Source: Micractinium sp. NFX-FRZ (Eukaryota > Chlorophyta > Trebouxiophyceae > Chlorellales > Chlorellaceae). Taken from it: a stretch of DNA of 64,000 nucleotides. The position numbers and the translations under genes are program-made. Positions 1-10,459 of this stretch are shown one piece after another; position 1 is the stretch's first letter; the number at the start of each line of letters is the position of its first letter. Below the pieces are notes generated by a model. That model searched no databases, was not told where the DNA came from, and was given only the letters and a program-made list of their open reading frames with translations. The DNA lies in the NCBI GenBank assembly GCA_029339195.1, contig JAPTJF010000268.1:21151-85150 (forward strand). Direction: 5' to 3'.

Positions 1-97
1 AGCTGTTGCCGGGACTGTCCCCATGCCACCCCACCCGTCAACAACCCGGCAGCCAAGCCACTCGCTGCAGTAGTCATCCGACCAGCTGCTGACTCAC

Positions 98-1575
98 CAG
101 GGGCTCAGGGTCACCACGTCCTTCTCGTCCACGTCAGTGTGCACCAGCGCCAGAGACAGCGGAGCGGGGCCCCGCACCTTCTTGCCCTGCAGAAGAGCGC
201 GGCAGTGCTAAGCAGTGCATGCATACGTTAGCGGGGCATGTACTGGCAGCGCCGGCTAGCATGGCAGGGCCGCGTACTTTTGATGCCCGCACATTGCTGC
301 CCGCGCTGGCGCGCTGGCAGCCCTCCGCTTGTCCCGCAACAGCAGCTGGTGCAGGCAGGGCGAAAGCAAGCAACCAGGCAGGCTGGCGTAAGGGCAGGCA
401 GGCGTAGGGGCAGGCAGGCAGGCGCACCTGCGCATCATACTGGCTCCCATGGCAGGGGCACATGAACTTGTTCTCGGCCTGCAGACGTGGAGGCGGCGGC
501 AGAGGCGGGCACAGGGGCGGGGCGGGCGGTCAGCAGCTGAGCCACCTGCTGGTGGGCTCGGTGGCGGGCAGCCTGCAGCGACACGCAGCTGGCAGGGGGG
601 GTCTGCTGCGGATGCACATGCGACCACGTCTCTGCTCGGCAGACTGCCTGCGGCCTCCCCCAGAGAAAGGCAGCAGCCACCCAGGCGTGCCCGGTGCCCC
701 CTCACCGCGTTCCAGGGCACCACGCAGCCCAGGTGGGTGCAGATGGAGTTGACGCCGTACTGCTCAATGCCGATGTCAGTCACTACCAGGTATGTGGGGT
801 CTCCCTGTGAGATGGGTGCAAAATGGGGAAGTCTGGGGCGCATGCGCAAGGCGGGCGGGATGCCAGGCGGTGCCAACCGACGGGAGGGAGCCATGTGGGC
901 AGGAGAATCGATGCGGCGATTCGTGCAGTGCTGGCCATGCTGCTGCTTATATGGCAGGCGGGCCCGCCTCCCAGTGCCGTGCTCCCTCAGCCTGCCCCCA
1001 CACTCTCACTCGAGTCGACAGTGGCCGTCCCAGGCAAAGCAGCTCACCTTCAGCCCCTGCACCAGCGAGCGGTCGCCAGCGGGGTGCGCGGCCAGCCAGG
1101 CGCTGGCTTGGACCTCGCTGCCCAGGGCGTCGCGTGCGGCCTGCGGCCCAGAGCCTCCTCCAGAACTGCGCATGCAGCAACGGTATGGGCGTGCAAAAGG
1201 CGCAGTGGTAAAGAGGCTGACGAGAGGATTAACGTGTGGCGATCAAGCCGGCGACTATGCCACCCGGCGGTACCCAGCAGGCGACCGGTTCGCGCACCTG
1301 CGAGGCACGAAACTCGCGGCATAGGGTCCCAGGAGGCCCGCGGTGGGCGCTGCCACAGCACCGCACAGCAGGAGGTTGAGTGTCCGCCGCTTCTCAGGGC
1401 TGGGGGGCTCGCTGTAGTTTGCATCGAGCACGCAGTAGTCTGCAGATGCTGCATCCGAGGCAACCACGCGCAGGGCGGAGCGGGAGGACACCGGGCGACC
1501 TGGCCTGGCCTGGAGCGCCACTGGGGCTGAGAAACGGGTGCAAGAGGTGGCCAGCATGGTTGGCAGACAGCGCAT
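98..1575 (-). CDS. petC: Rieske iron-sulfur protein of cytochrome b6f (3' end outside window)
   Basis: Plastoquinol-plastocyanin reductase Rieske subunit, which carries electrons from plastoquinol to cytochrome f in the thylakoid membrane. Exons: 1575-1298, 1165-1048, 804-706, 478-428, 186-98; all joins are in phase. The product has a plastid transit peptide of about 50 residues, a hydrophobic helix ([17 protein letters not shown]) and the soluble Rieske domain. Both cluster boxes are intact: CTHLGC (exon 3) and CPCHGS (exon 4), giving the two Cys and two His ligands of the [2Fe-2S] centre. A second in-frame Met lies 6 codons in (MLATS). At 97 the sequence is either a canonical donor (CTG|gtgagt) or, read through, Trp-TGA. 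Chlamydomonas PetC has about a dozen more residues, so I favour an intron with the final exon beyond the left edge. Divergent from the next gene. Confidence 0.95.
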
Positions 1576-2358
1576 AAGAGGCAAGAGTGCAGGGAATGCG
1601 GCAAGTCCCGAATAAACCTGCCCAGCTGACATGAGAGATGCTGCAACTATTGCCAGGCTGGCATGCTGGAAAGTCCCGGTGCCGCACCCCCTTGCGCTGC
1701 ACTGCAGGGTCATTAGAGACCAACCAACGCACTTTCGAGCAGGGCTTCCCAGAGCATGACTTGCTGCCTGAGGCGGGGTGCCACCGGGTGTGGCGGGCTC
1801 ACCTCCAGGGGGTGGGCGCACCGAATGAGGCGCAGGCGCCGAGCTGTGGACGGCAGTGAGGCTTGATGTGCAGGCTCAGCATGACCGTTGTCAGTATTGC
1901 AGTTTCGGTTCTGAATGGCATTTTATCGCGCCAGTGCAAAGCAGCCACCATCTGGCATTTTCAAAAGTGTGCAAGTGGTGCCAAGCTTGCCAGGCGCTGG
2001 AATTAGGACTCGCCGGCCACTCAGTCAGGCAAACCGAATCTCAACTATTATGGGTTATTGCACCGTACATTGCTCATCATTGATTGCAGCTGTTAGCACA
2101 AACCGTGATCGCTTTCCGCTGGGCGGCCATGGTGCGGGCACTTCGCCGCCGCCGCCGCTGCCGCCAAGATGGGCGCCGGAATGGTGCATACATGGGCAAG
2201 GGGCCATTTGCCACAAGCAATATACCTCTACCGCGCTTACTCTTCTCACTGCCAAGTCCCTTCTTGCGTAGGCTGCGCCCATTTTCGCACCATTTTGAGC
2301 GCCGCCGCCGCCTGGCGCTGTCCCACTTGGTCGCCCGGTTGTATCCCAGTCGCACACC
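1576..2358. promoter_or_regulatory. Divergent intergenic region petC / HPT1-type gene
   Basis: A 783-bp gap between two divergently read start codons, so it must hold both promoters and 5' UTRs. I see GCC/CCG-rich clusters near 2140-2165 and 2300-2320, but no TATA box I would defend. No convincing coding segment. Confidence 0.5.
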
Positions 2359-4464
2359 ATGGGCATGCCGGTTGACAGTGTGCCTGCCTGCAACGGCGCC
2401 CTGGGCAGCTGCAAAGGCGCGTGCGAGCCGGAGCCGGCGCCCACTGTGTCCCGCCTCCATGTGTCCTATGACACGCTGCACAGCTCAATAGTGAAGTCCC
2501 AAGAAGCGTTGCGGGAAGCCGGTGAGTGGAGGGGCACAAACCTTGAAAGCAAGGGGGAGCCCGGCCCACCTTCCGCTCACCGCCGCCGCTGGCTGCCGCC
2601 GCCGCCCGCCTGCCCGTGCTTGCGTTGCGGCGCAGGCTGGGCAACGCCTGACTACTTGATAGCCATCAGCGGAGGCGGCCTCATCCCGGCGCGCATCCTG
2701 CGCAGCGCACTGCGCCATGGCTCCAAGCAGGGCGGCTGTGCCGCCATCAAGGTGCACTGCACTGCGCGCTCGCTTGTGTGCGCTCATTTGGGTGCTGCTG
2801 TGGGCGCCGCAGCTCTGCCAGGGCCCTGCGTTGCTTACCGCCCATCTTCATTACTGTTTGTAGCTGTGTTGTGGCCACTTCACCACCGCTACAAGCTACT
2901 CGTTGTATCTCCGGCACCCCTGCATGAGCACTGTGCACGCGTGCTGCCTGCCCGCTGCCGCTTGCCTGCTCTGCCTGCTCCGGCGGTTGGGCTTTAACCT
3001 GTGTACTAATCACATGGACTGGAAGCACCCCACACCTCACACTCACATGCTGCCCACCTGCTGCCCTCTCTCCTCGACCTCCCCAGGTGGTTGGGCTGGA
3101 GATGCACAGCGATCACCTTGATGGGCAGCACGACACACACCACACACTCACATGCTGCCCACCTGCTCTCCCTCACCTCCCCAGGTGGTGGGGCTGGAGC
3201 TGTACAGCGATGACCTGGACGGGCATCAGCGATGACCTGGACGGGCATCACACCACACACCACACACTCACATGCTACCCACCTGCTCTCCCTCACCCCC
3301 TCCCCAGGTGGTGGGGCTGGAGCTGTACAGCGACGACCTGGATGGGCAGCCGCACGTGTCGGGGGTGAAGCGCACGCAGTGGCTGGAGGCGGGCAGCACG
3401 CCGCTGGTGGGGCGCCGCATCCTAATTGTGGACGAGGTGGGGCCTCTGAGTGTAGGGACGAAACAGTTGGGGGTTGGAGTGGGAGCGGGGGACACTGACA
3501 GGGTTGGGGTGGGTGGGGCCCAGGAAAGGGTGGAGGTGAGGGAATGGCGCCGGGCAGGCCTTCTGTGGTGCCGTGCTTGCTGATTCCAGGCACGCGGCCA
3601 TCAGTACTGCTGCACAGCAAATTGAGCCAGCACAGAAGCCTGCCCAGCTGCCGCTGAGGCCCACCCCATGGCCGCCGCCCACACGCGCCCTCCTCCCTGC
3701 TCCATTTCCCGCCCTGCCTGCCCCACAGGTGGACGACACGGGTGCCACGCTGGCGTACGCTGTGCGCGAGCTGCAGGTGACCGGACTGCTCGGATGTTGA
3801 GGGGGCAGGGCGCCTGGCCACCGTTGCAGCCGCCGGCGTGGGGGCACAGGCGCCAGGTGCTACAGTGTGCCAAATGCTGGCGGCCCCTTGCTCATTCTGT
3901 GGCTCTTCTGCCATCCCACCCCGGCGGCCCTCAACACGTGCAGGCAGACATTGCGGCCGAGGAGACGGCGCTGGCGGCGGCGGGGCAGGCGGTGCCCGAG
4001 ACCCGGCTGGGCGTGTTTGTCATCCACTGCAAGCAGAAGCCAAAGGTGGCGCAGCTGCCAAAGGAGGTGCCCCAGTTTGTGGCGCAGGTGGGGAGGGGAG
4101 GAAGGAGCAGCGGGAGCAGCGGTGGGTTGGCAAGGCGAGGAGGCGTGTACACACATTGACTGCGTGGCGGCAGGCACGGGGGCGGGTCGGGTGCGGAGTT
4201 AGGGGCGGCCCACAGTGCTGACCCTGGAGAGGGGGCAGCAGTACGTGTGTGCCCGTTTGGTAGTGCGCCTGCCCACGTGCGGGCCCCCTGCTTTGCCCCC
4301 TCCACATCACGAAATGTCCCGCTCATGGGCGGCTGGCTTGCGCACACCGCTCCCTTGCGCAGGAGGTGGCGGGAGACCCTTGGATTGTGTACCCTTGGGA
4401 TGCGCCCGACATTGAGCGGCACAACAGCATGGAGAGCCTGAGCCGCTCTGAGGGCAGCCAGTAG
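2359..4464 (+). CDS. Hypoxanthine/xanthine-type phosphoribosyltransferase (HPT1-like)
   Basis: Purine-salvage phosphoribosyltransferase that transfers the phosphoribosyl group of PRPP to a 6-oxopurine base. Six exons give 233 residues: 2359-2521, 2636-2751, 3308-3436, 3729-3776, 3944-4087, 4363-4464, all in phase. Order and motifs match the fungal Hpt1 family: PDYLIAISGGGLIPARIL, then VSGVKRTQW, the PRPP-binding loop ILIVDEVDDTGATL (split by an intron after DE), GVFVIHCKQKPKVAQLP, and the C-terminal DPWIVYPWDAPDIERH. The Met chosen is the first in-frame one before the conserved core. Likely cytosolic, as no clear targeting peptide is seen. The intron before exon 3 carries two extra degenerate copies of the exon-3 start, and a decayed copy of the gene lies downstream. 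Exact base specificity (Hyp/Gua versus Xan) cannot be read from sequence. Confidence 0.9.
3036..3330 (+). repeat. Tandem copies of acceptor plus start of HPRT exon 3
   Basis: The intron end and the first ~40 bases of exon 3 occur three times: acceptors at 3086, 3184 and 3307 (spacing 98 and 123 bp). All three read VVGLE...SD.LDG. Only the last continues into the rest of the conserved exon; the first two run into CACACTCACATGCT-type spacer. The second copy has an extra ~20-bp internal duplication (GATGACCTGGACGGGCATCA twice). Either upstream acceptor could be used by mistake or as an alternative. Confidence 0.9.
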
Positions 4465-4794
4465 GGCCGTCTGGCTGCCGGGGCCCCAGAGCTGGCCTCG
4501 GTCTGCTGGTGTTGGTGCAAGACCTGCACGCCGCCTGAGGCTGGTTGCGGCGGGGTCTTTCAATCCCCATTCTCCTCCCTCCCCCTGTCCACCCTGCCCG
4601 TCGGCCCCGCCCCGCCCTGCCCGTGGTTTGACAGCATCCCAAGTTTTCATGTCTTTGCTATGCCATTCTGTAGCCATCTTCTTTTCAATTCGTTCCCAGC
4701 CAATCATGCAACACTACTTTCCCCTTGCTCCCTGTTCCTCGCATGGACGGCATTGCTGCTCTTCAATTGCAGTGCCTGCACGCAGTCTGCTCAG

Positions 4795-4799
4795 TGTAA
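4795..4799 (+). terminator. TGTAA poly(A) signal of the HPRT-type gene
   Basis: Green-algal polyadenylation motif TGTAA, about 330 nt after the stop codon. It sits head to head with the opposite-strand signal at 4803-4807. Confidence 0.65.
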
Positions 4800-4802
4800 G
4801 GC

Positions 4803-4807
4803 TTACA
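4803..4807 (-). terminator. TGTAA poly(A) signal of the acetyltransferase-domain gene
   Basis: TTACA on the plus strand, i.e. TGTAA on minus, about 630 nt past the stop at 5438. It is separated by three bases from the plus-strand signal, so the two convergent transcripts should overlap at their ends. Confidence 0.55.
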
Positions 4808-5437
4808 CGTGTCGGCCGTGCCGCACGCTGCCGGTGCCCCGCCTGGCTCTGACATCGGCCCTGGCCTCCTCTTTGTGACCATCCACCCAAGCGGCTGTCT
4901 GAGGGATACAATGAGTGCAGGCAACAACAACGTGAAAGTGCGCCATGCAAGGTGCACCATGCAAGGTGACCTGCGAGCTGGGAAGCGGCAGCAGAATCCC
5001 CGTTCTTTCTTCGCTACAGCTGGGTTGCGGGGAGCAGAGTTGCGGTGGCATGCCAGGGATGGAAGAGAGATGGAGATGGGGATACAAGCTGCCCCGCATT
5101 CGAGCAACATGTAGGGAGTGCAGAGGAGTAGACAGCAGAGTGTGGGAGCATCGTTCAAAACTGGGGCAGGTTGCAGAGTGCGCACACCGCTTGTGCACAC
5201 TAGAAGCAATTTGCAAAACAGGTGGGGGGGAGTGTAGCTGCCGGGAGATCAAAACTGCGTGCAACAAAAGGCCACACGCAACCAGGTTGGGTTCAGTTTG
5301 AGGGCATGTGTATATAACTGGTGGGTGTCCTTGGAAGCCTTCACGGCCTGGAAAGACGGGTGCTTGCAGGCTCGGACAAGTCGGCGCACCAGGCGCAGCA
5401 CCAGCAGGCCCCTGTGCCACTCGAGCAGCACGGGGTG

Positions 5438-8400
5438 TCACACGTCCCTGATCACGCCCGCCGCCTCCAGGCGCTGCAGTGTGAACCAGCGCTTGGCCAG
5501 GGTGGTGAGCAGGGACGCCAGCAGCCTGCACAGATGGCGGAGGTGGGCAGCACAGGAGGGGGTATCCCGTCACGTGCATGTATCACCCACGGGCATGTTT
5601 CACCTACAGTAGGAGCGCTTTCCAGGCAGAGCCCTCGCCAAGGCAGCGCTGGGTGTGCTGCGGCGATGCACACAGCGAGCGCACCACAGCAGCGTGCGCA
5701 TCTGGCGGCTGCATGTGCATGGAATGGCGCCGCAGCGGGCGCAGCATGCACAGCGCGCACCTGCTCTTGCAGCGCAGGTATGTGCTGAGCGGGTGCGGCT
5801 CCGCGCACAGGCTGCCGCTCTTGATGGTGCGGTGCAGCGCACCCAGGTCCAGCCACCTGGATCCGTAAAGGGTGAGAGGGGCCGCCTGGGCAGGTAAGGC
5901 CGCCAGCGTTAAATTGCAAGCCTCCACACAAGCTGCCAGCATTGGGGAGTAAGCCTGGTGCTTGATGCCAGCATTGGGGAGCAAGCCTGGTGCCCGCCAA
6001 TTAGCATCTGCTGCACGGCATGCCTGCATGCCAAGCTTACCGTACGTCAGGGTCGGCGATGGCTTGCCGCACAAACTCGTACTGAGTCATGACCTGCGCA
6101 AACAAGGTCGAAAAATACAGGTTGTCCACAAACAGCAGGCAGGTGGGGGACACTGTGAAGGTAGGCAATTAAGGAGGCGGGCAGGCAATTGGACAGGAGG
6201 GCAGGTCAGGCAGGGAGGCGGGCTGGCAGGGAGGCGGGCAGGCAGGGAGGTGGGAAGGTAGCGTTAAGGCCAGACTCAGGCATGTCCCTCGTCCAGACAG
6301 CCTCCCAACCTGCCGGCCCTCACGTAGCAGGAGCACTCGCGTGCCAGGGGGTGGCTGTAGTCGGTGCCACACCACGTTGAGATGAGGGTGTCCCCGCACT
6401 TGACCCCGGTGGCAAAGCTCACAATGGTGCCTGCCGCGGGGAAAGGGCAGGGCACAGAGGGCAGCCGGGTGCTGGCTGGGTCGACGGGTTTGTCACCAAG
6501 CTGTGGCACCTGGCTAGATCCATAGTGCATGGAAGGGGGGCAAGCAGCATGCATGCGCACCGCGCCTTGCACAGCCACCCAGCTGTTCAACCCACGTGCC
6601 CCTCCCCGTGCAGCGCCCCCACCTGCGCGGCTGGTGTCCCGCACCGCCGCCACGGACAGCCCCTCCGCCCTCAGGTGGATGCGGAAAAAGTCCCTCTTGC
6701 CCACCACTGCGCGACAGAGCGCGGGGGGAGTTGGGCAATAAGCGCACCATGAGAGAGAGCCGTGCCTGGCTGGTACACTCACGACAAATGGGCACTCTGC
6801 GCCAGCAAGCTGCCAGCCCACTTGCAGGCCTCCAACATTGCACACTCGCCCTTTCGCACCCCACCCACACCCAACCCCAGCTCTCACCCAGCTGCCCATT
6901 GCGCGCCCCGTTCTGCTTGTACAGCCGCCACAGCTGGCGCACCAGGGCCCCGTCCCCGGGCGCCAGCGGCTCGTAGGAGCAGGCCAGCACGCCGGCGGCC
7001 GCCCAGCGCTGCTGGCGCAGCCGATGGTTGCGCCGCTGGTTCTTCCCCATGACCTGCGGCAGTGGCAGGGGCAGGGGCAGGGGCCGGCGTCGGTGCAGCA
7101 TGTTGGTGCAGGCAGGCAGGTCACCGTGGCCTCGGTAGGATGGAACCAAACTGCTGCCGGGTGGGAGGGTAGCAAGGAAATGCCCGCCGTGGGGGAGGCC
7201 CCTCCCTCTCAAATTGCAGCACAGGCTCTCACTGGTGCCTATGCCTTGATTTCCTGTTGGCTTCCTCAACCCCACGCCCGAGGGCTGTCATCTTCTTCTT
7301 CTGCTTCCCCTCCCTCTCGGCACCCCTCACCTCTCCCACATACTGCTCGTAGCTGCCCAGCCCGCCCAGGTCCAGCCGGTAGGCGGGGGGTATGGGGATC
7401 TCCACCCTGCAGGAGTACAGTGTGGGCATGGGGTGCAGCGCCACGTCATCCCCTTCCCTCTCTCCCCGCCCCCTGCCCCAGCCTCGAGGCTGGAGGAAAC
7501 GAAGGAGATCCTCCCCCCCCCCCCCTCCCTCCCCACACACACCAGTGGTACTTGCCGCCCTCCCCCGCAATCTCATCCGCCGGCAGCCCCGGCTGATCCA
7601 CGACAGCCAGGAAGGGCGACCAGCGGCGGGCGCGGCGGGGCACGGCGTCGCGGTAGCGGCGCAGCCCGCCTGCGGGGGCGACATGGTTGGGGCATGGCGT
7701 GACAGCAGCGTAGGAGGCTGGGCAGGATCATTGCTGAGCGGGAGCAGCACAGAATCTGAAGGTGTGGCACAGCAGAGGGTGACGCCTCCCCTGCTGTCTG
7801 CTCTCTGCTTCTCTCTGCTTCTGCCTGCAACCCTGCCCACTGCCCGACCTGAGGGTTGAATGGTGGGCCGCGCCGCCACGGTCACGGTGCGGATGCAGGA
7901 GGGCAGGGACAGCATCTGGCGCAGCGGGGTGGGCAGGCGGCAGTAAGCCGCCACGGGGTGCCTGCGTCATGCGCGGTGCGGCGGGAGGCAGGGCGGCCGA
8001 CAGAGTCGGTTGGTGGGCAGCTTGCATGGCGGGTGCATGCAAGCTTCGGCGAGGCATGCCCGATACCAGGTGACAGCAGGCGTCCCCACCTGAGGAAGAA
8101 GAAAATTGCAGCAGCACGAGGGGTGGGGTTGAGGAAGCCAACACGAACTCAAGCCAAAGTCCATTGAAGTCGCCAGTCAGCTGCCACCTCACCTGAGATA
8201 GTCGATCCCAAAGCGGCAGCTGCAGAGTGGCGGCGCCGCCCCAGCCGCACCGCCCGCGCCCGTGCCGCCGCCGCCGCCGTCCTGCCACTCGCTGCGCTCG
8301 GCGTGCTCGCCGGGCGAGGCATCCAGAAGCTTGAGCTCTGCGGCGCTGTCGCAAGAGCGCAGCTGAGCGTCAAGCCCCTTGAGGGAATCGAAGTGTGGGT

Positions 8401-8731
8401 TGGGCTGGGTCGGGCTTTGCGAGGGCGCGACACCGCCTGCAGCGGCCGCCGCGGCCGCCGGCGCCGGCGCCCCACCGGGCGGCGTCAGCGCCCGCAGGAT
8501 CACAGGTGAGGGCGCACGCCGCCCGCAAAGTGCTCGGAGCAGCCCCATATCCAACACCTCGCCTGCTACGTCGCTGCAAAGGGCGACCGAGGTGCTGCCA
8601 TTCAGCAAAAGTACGGTTTGCAATGCCACAGGCAGCAGGGGCAGCTCAGACGTATGGCCGACGGCAGCGGCGGCGGTGGGCTTGCGGCAGCGGGGCCAAG
8701 TCCCATCAACGGCAGGCCGGCCAAGGCTCAA
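5438..8731 (-). CDS. Putative BioF2-like (GNAT-fold) acetyltransferase-domain protein
   Basis: Ten exons give 482 residues: 8731-8193, 7961-7849, 7669-7543, 7406-7331, 7053-6888, 6706-6623, 6430-6324, 6093-6041, 5856-5761, 5525-5438; every phase agrees. The N-terminal ~180 residues are Ala/Gly-rich low complexity and possibly a plastid transit region. From about residue 240 the pattern resembles the BioF2-like/CelD-type acetyltransferase fold (Pfam Acetyltransf_6): VMGKNQRRNHRLRQQRWAAAG, then LWRLYKQNGARNG, TIVSFATGVKCGDTLISTW, GTDYSHPLAREC and RWLDLGALHRTIKSG. Substrate unknown. The family assignment rests on pattern recognition alone. A later Met (MGLLRALCGRR, near 8550) is an alternative start. 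Convergent with the HPRT-type gene. Confidence 0.65.
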
Positions 8732-9147
8732 AAGTCTTCACACAGACCCCAGCTCGACGTCTTGAAAGAGTTCTTGTCCACGGACTCGCCTGGGGCGGAC
8801 GGGACGGCGGCAAAGAAGGCAGGCAGGAAGGTGCCAAAGAACTGTTGCGTCTCTGCCCGGGCTCGCCAGGTCTGTTGAGGGAGCTGAGAGGGCGTGGGAG
8901 GCTGGCGCAGGTGAATGAGACGAAAGAGTGCAGCCAGAAGGCGTTGAGGAAGCTGGCTGGTGTCCCTTCTCAGATCTCAATACTGCCAGCTGGCACGCAG
9001 CTGCCACCCTCCCAGCACTGCTTGCTTGGACCACCGTCTGGTTCAAAAGCTGTCTTCAGTTGCAAGCTGAAGTTGTAATCTTCCGTGCAGCCACATTAAC
9101 CTGCACTGTGACAACCGGGCGCACTGGTGCACCCCTGTCCTCGGCGC
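8732..9147. other. Intergenic, no gene recognised
   Basis: 5' flank of the acetyltransferase-domain gene. No conserved coding segment, RNA gene or clear promoter motif seen. Confidence 0.5.
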
Positions 9148-9985
9148 TGCTGTACCCGAGGAGCCCAACGGGCACTTGCATGCGTCAGCCAGCCCCGCTG
9201 GTCTGCCTTCATCTCCATCAAGCGGCACGGTGGGTTGCGGCACGGTACCTGTTGGAGTTGTGGGTGGGCTGGCTTTATCAGGCGCCCCTGCTCACGCCCG
9301 CGCTTCCCGCTGGGCGCGGCATGGTGCCACCCTGGCGGGCGCTGTGCGCAAGCTGCAGATGACCGGGCTGGCGGCAAGCTGGGGGGCAGTGCGGGTTCTA
9401 GGGTACTACAGCATGTACTACAGTGGGTACTACAGCGCATGTATGATATATCACAGCATGCCAGCCCCTCGTTCTGCTGCTTGGAACCCTTTCTGAATCT
9501 GCTGATCTTTGTAGCTGTCCCGCGCCCCCCAAAGTTGGGCAGGCAGAGGAGGCGGCAATGGCGGCGGTGGGGCCAGGGGGGGCAACCCGGCTGGGCGTGA
9601 TTTTCATCCATTCCAAGCAATAGCCAAATCTCGCCCTATATGGTAGCTGGAAAGGTGGCGGTGGAGAGCTTGAGCCTCTCCGAGGGCAGCCAGTAGGCTA
9701 GCTGGCACCGGCGGGTTCCAACAGCTGGCTTTGGTTGCGGGGCGCGGTGGCAGACCTGCACGCCGACCGAGGCCGGTCGCGGTGCCAGTTTGATCCCGGT
9801 GTCGTTCCTTGACAGCAGGCCGTGTTTCCTTCCTTGCTGTGCCAACTTGTAGCCTTCTTCTTTTTTATGTCGATCCCCAGCCCGCACGCGGACCGTCGCT
9901 AGTGCCCTTGCCAATGACGCGACATCCATGTTGACCACATTCCCCTTGCTCTTTGTTGCTTCATGACAGGCATCGTTGCTCTTCA
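9148..9985 (+). pseudogene. Decayed copy of the HPRT-type gene
   Basis: The segment aligns by eye, in order, with exons 3-6 and the 3' flank of the gene at 2359-4464. Remnants are: an eroded exon 3 (about 9148-9290), exon 4 (GATLAGAVRKLQMTG against GATLAYAVRELQVTG, about 9326-9370), exon 5 (about 9520-9625) with a premature stop (HSKQ is read SKQ-stop), and the end of exon 6 (ESLSLSEGSQ-stop, 9665-9697). Similarity continues through the 3' UTR (CTTCTTC...CCCAGCC, then CCCCTTGCTC...GTTGCTCTTCAAT), so this is a DNA-level duplication with introns, not a retrocopy. The active-site VDDTGAT loop is damaged. The TGTAA signal is not preserved at the matching place. No exon 1-2 counterpart found. Confidence 0.85.
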
Positions 9986-10459
9986 ATACAATCTGGTGCC
10001 GTTAGTCACAAACAGGTGGATTGCGCAGGAGGTCCCGCAAAGAAGGCACCGCAAAGGCACCACGCAAGGGCGCTGTGCGGCTGTGGCGGGCACCGCCCGC
10101 TGTGGCTATGCTGCGCTAGTGCCGCTCTCGTATTGGAACCTCCGATCACATCGCGCAGCATGTATGCCAACTCAATTGGTGCATGCCGTGCCGGAGCCCG
10201 CGCGCGGTGGCTTTTTGACAGGGCAAGCACGCTGAAGAGTCGCCAGGTGCAAAGGCGGCCTCCGCCCAGCGGCTCACGGGTTGGACGCCACAGCAGTCGA
10301 TCCCTCGCGCGCAACGCGCAGGAGGTGCAGGCACCTTGCAACTGCACATGTATGCCGATTGAGCAGCACGTCCAAACCTACCTAGCCACCCAGCGAGCTC
10401 TCCTGTCTCATCGGCCGCAATCGTGGCAGCGATAATCGATCTTTGCGGCGGCAGGCACC
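9986..10459. promoter_or_regulatory. Presumed promoter region of the I29-like gene
   Basis: About 470 bp between the pseudogene and the next start codon. It must contain that gene's promoter; no specific element identified. Confidence 0.35.

Noticed and set aside
3087..3240. Two extra HPRT exon-3 copies as mutually exclusive exons
   Set aside because: Both lose the frame after LDG and lack the rest of the exon and a matching donor; best read as duplicated exon edge, not working alternatives.
3006..3914. 302-codon open frame on minus
   Set aside because: Opposite strand of HPRT exons 3-4 and the tandem repeats; no recognisable domain.
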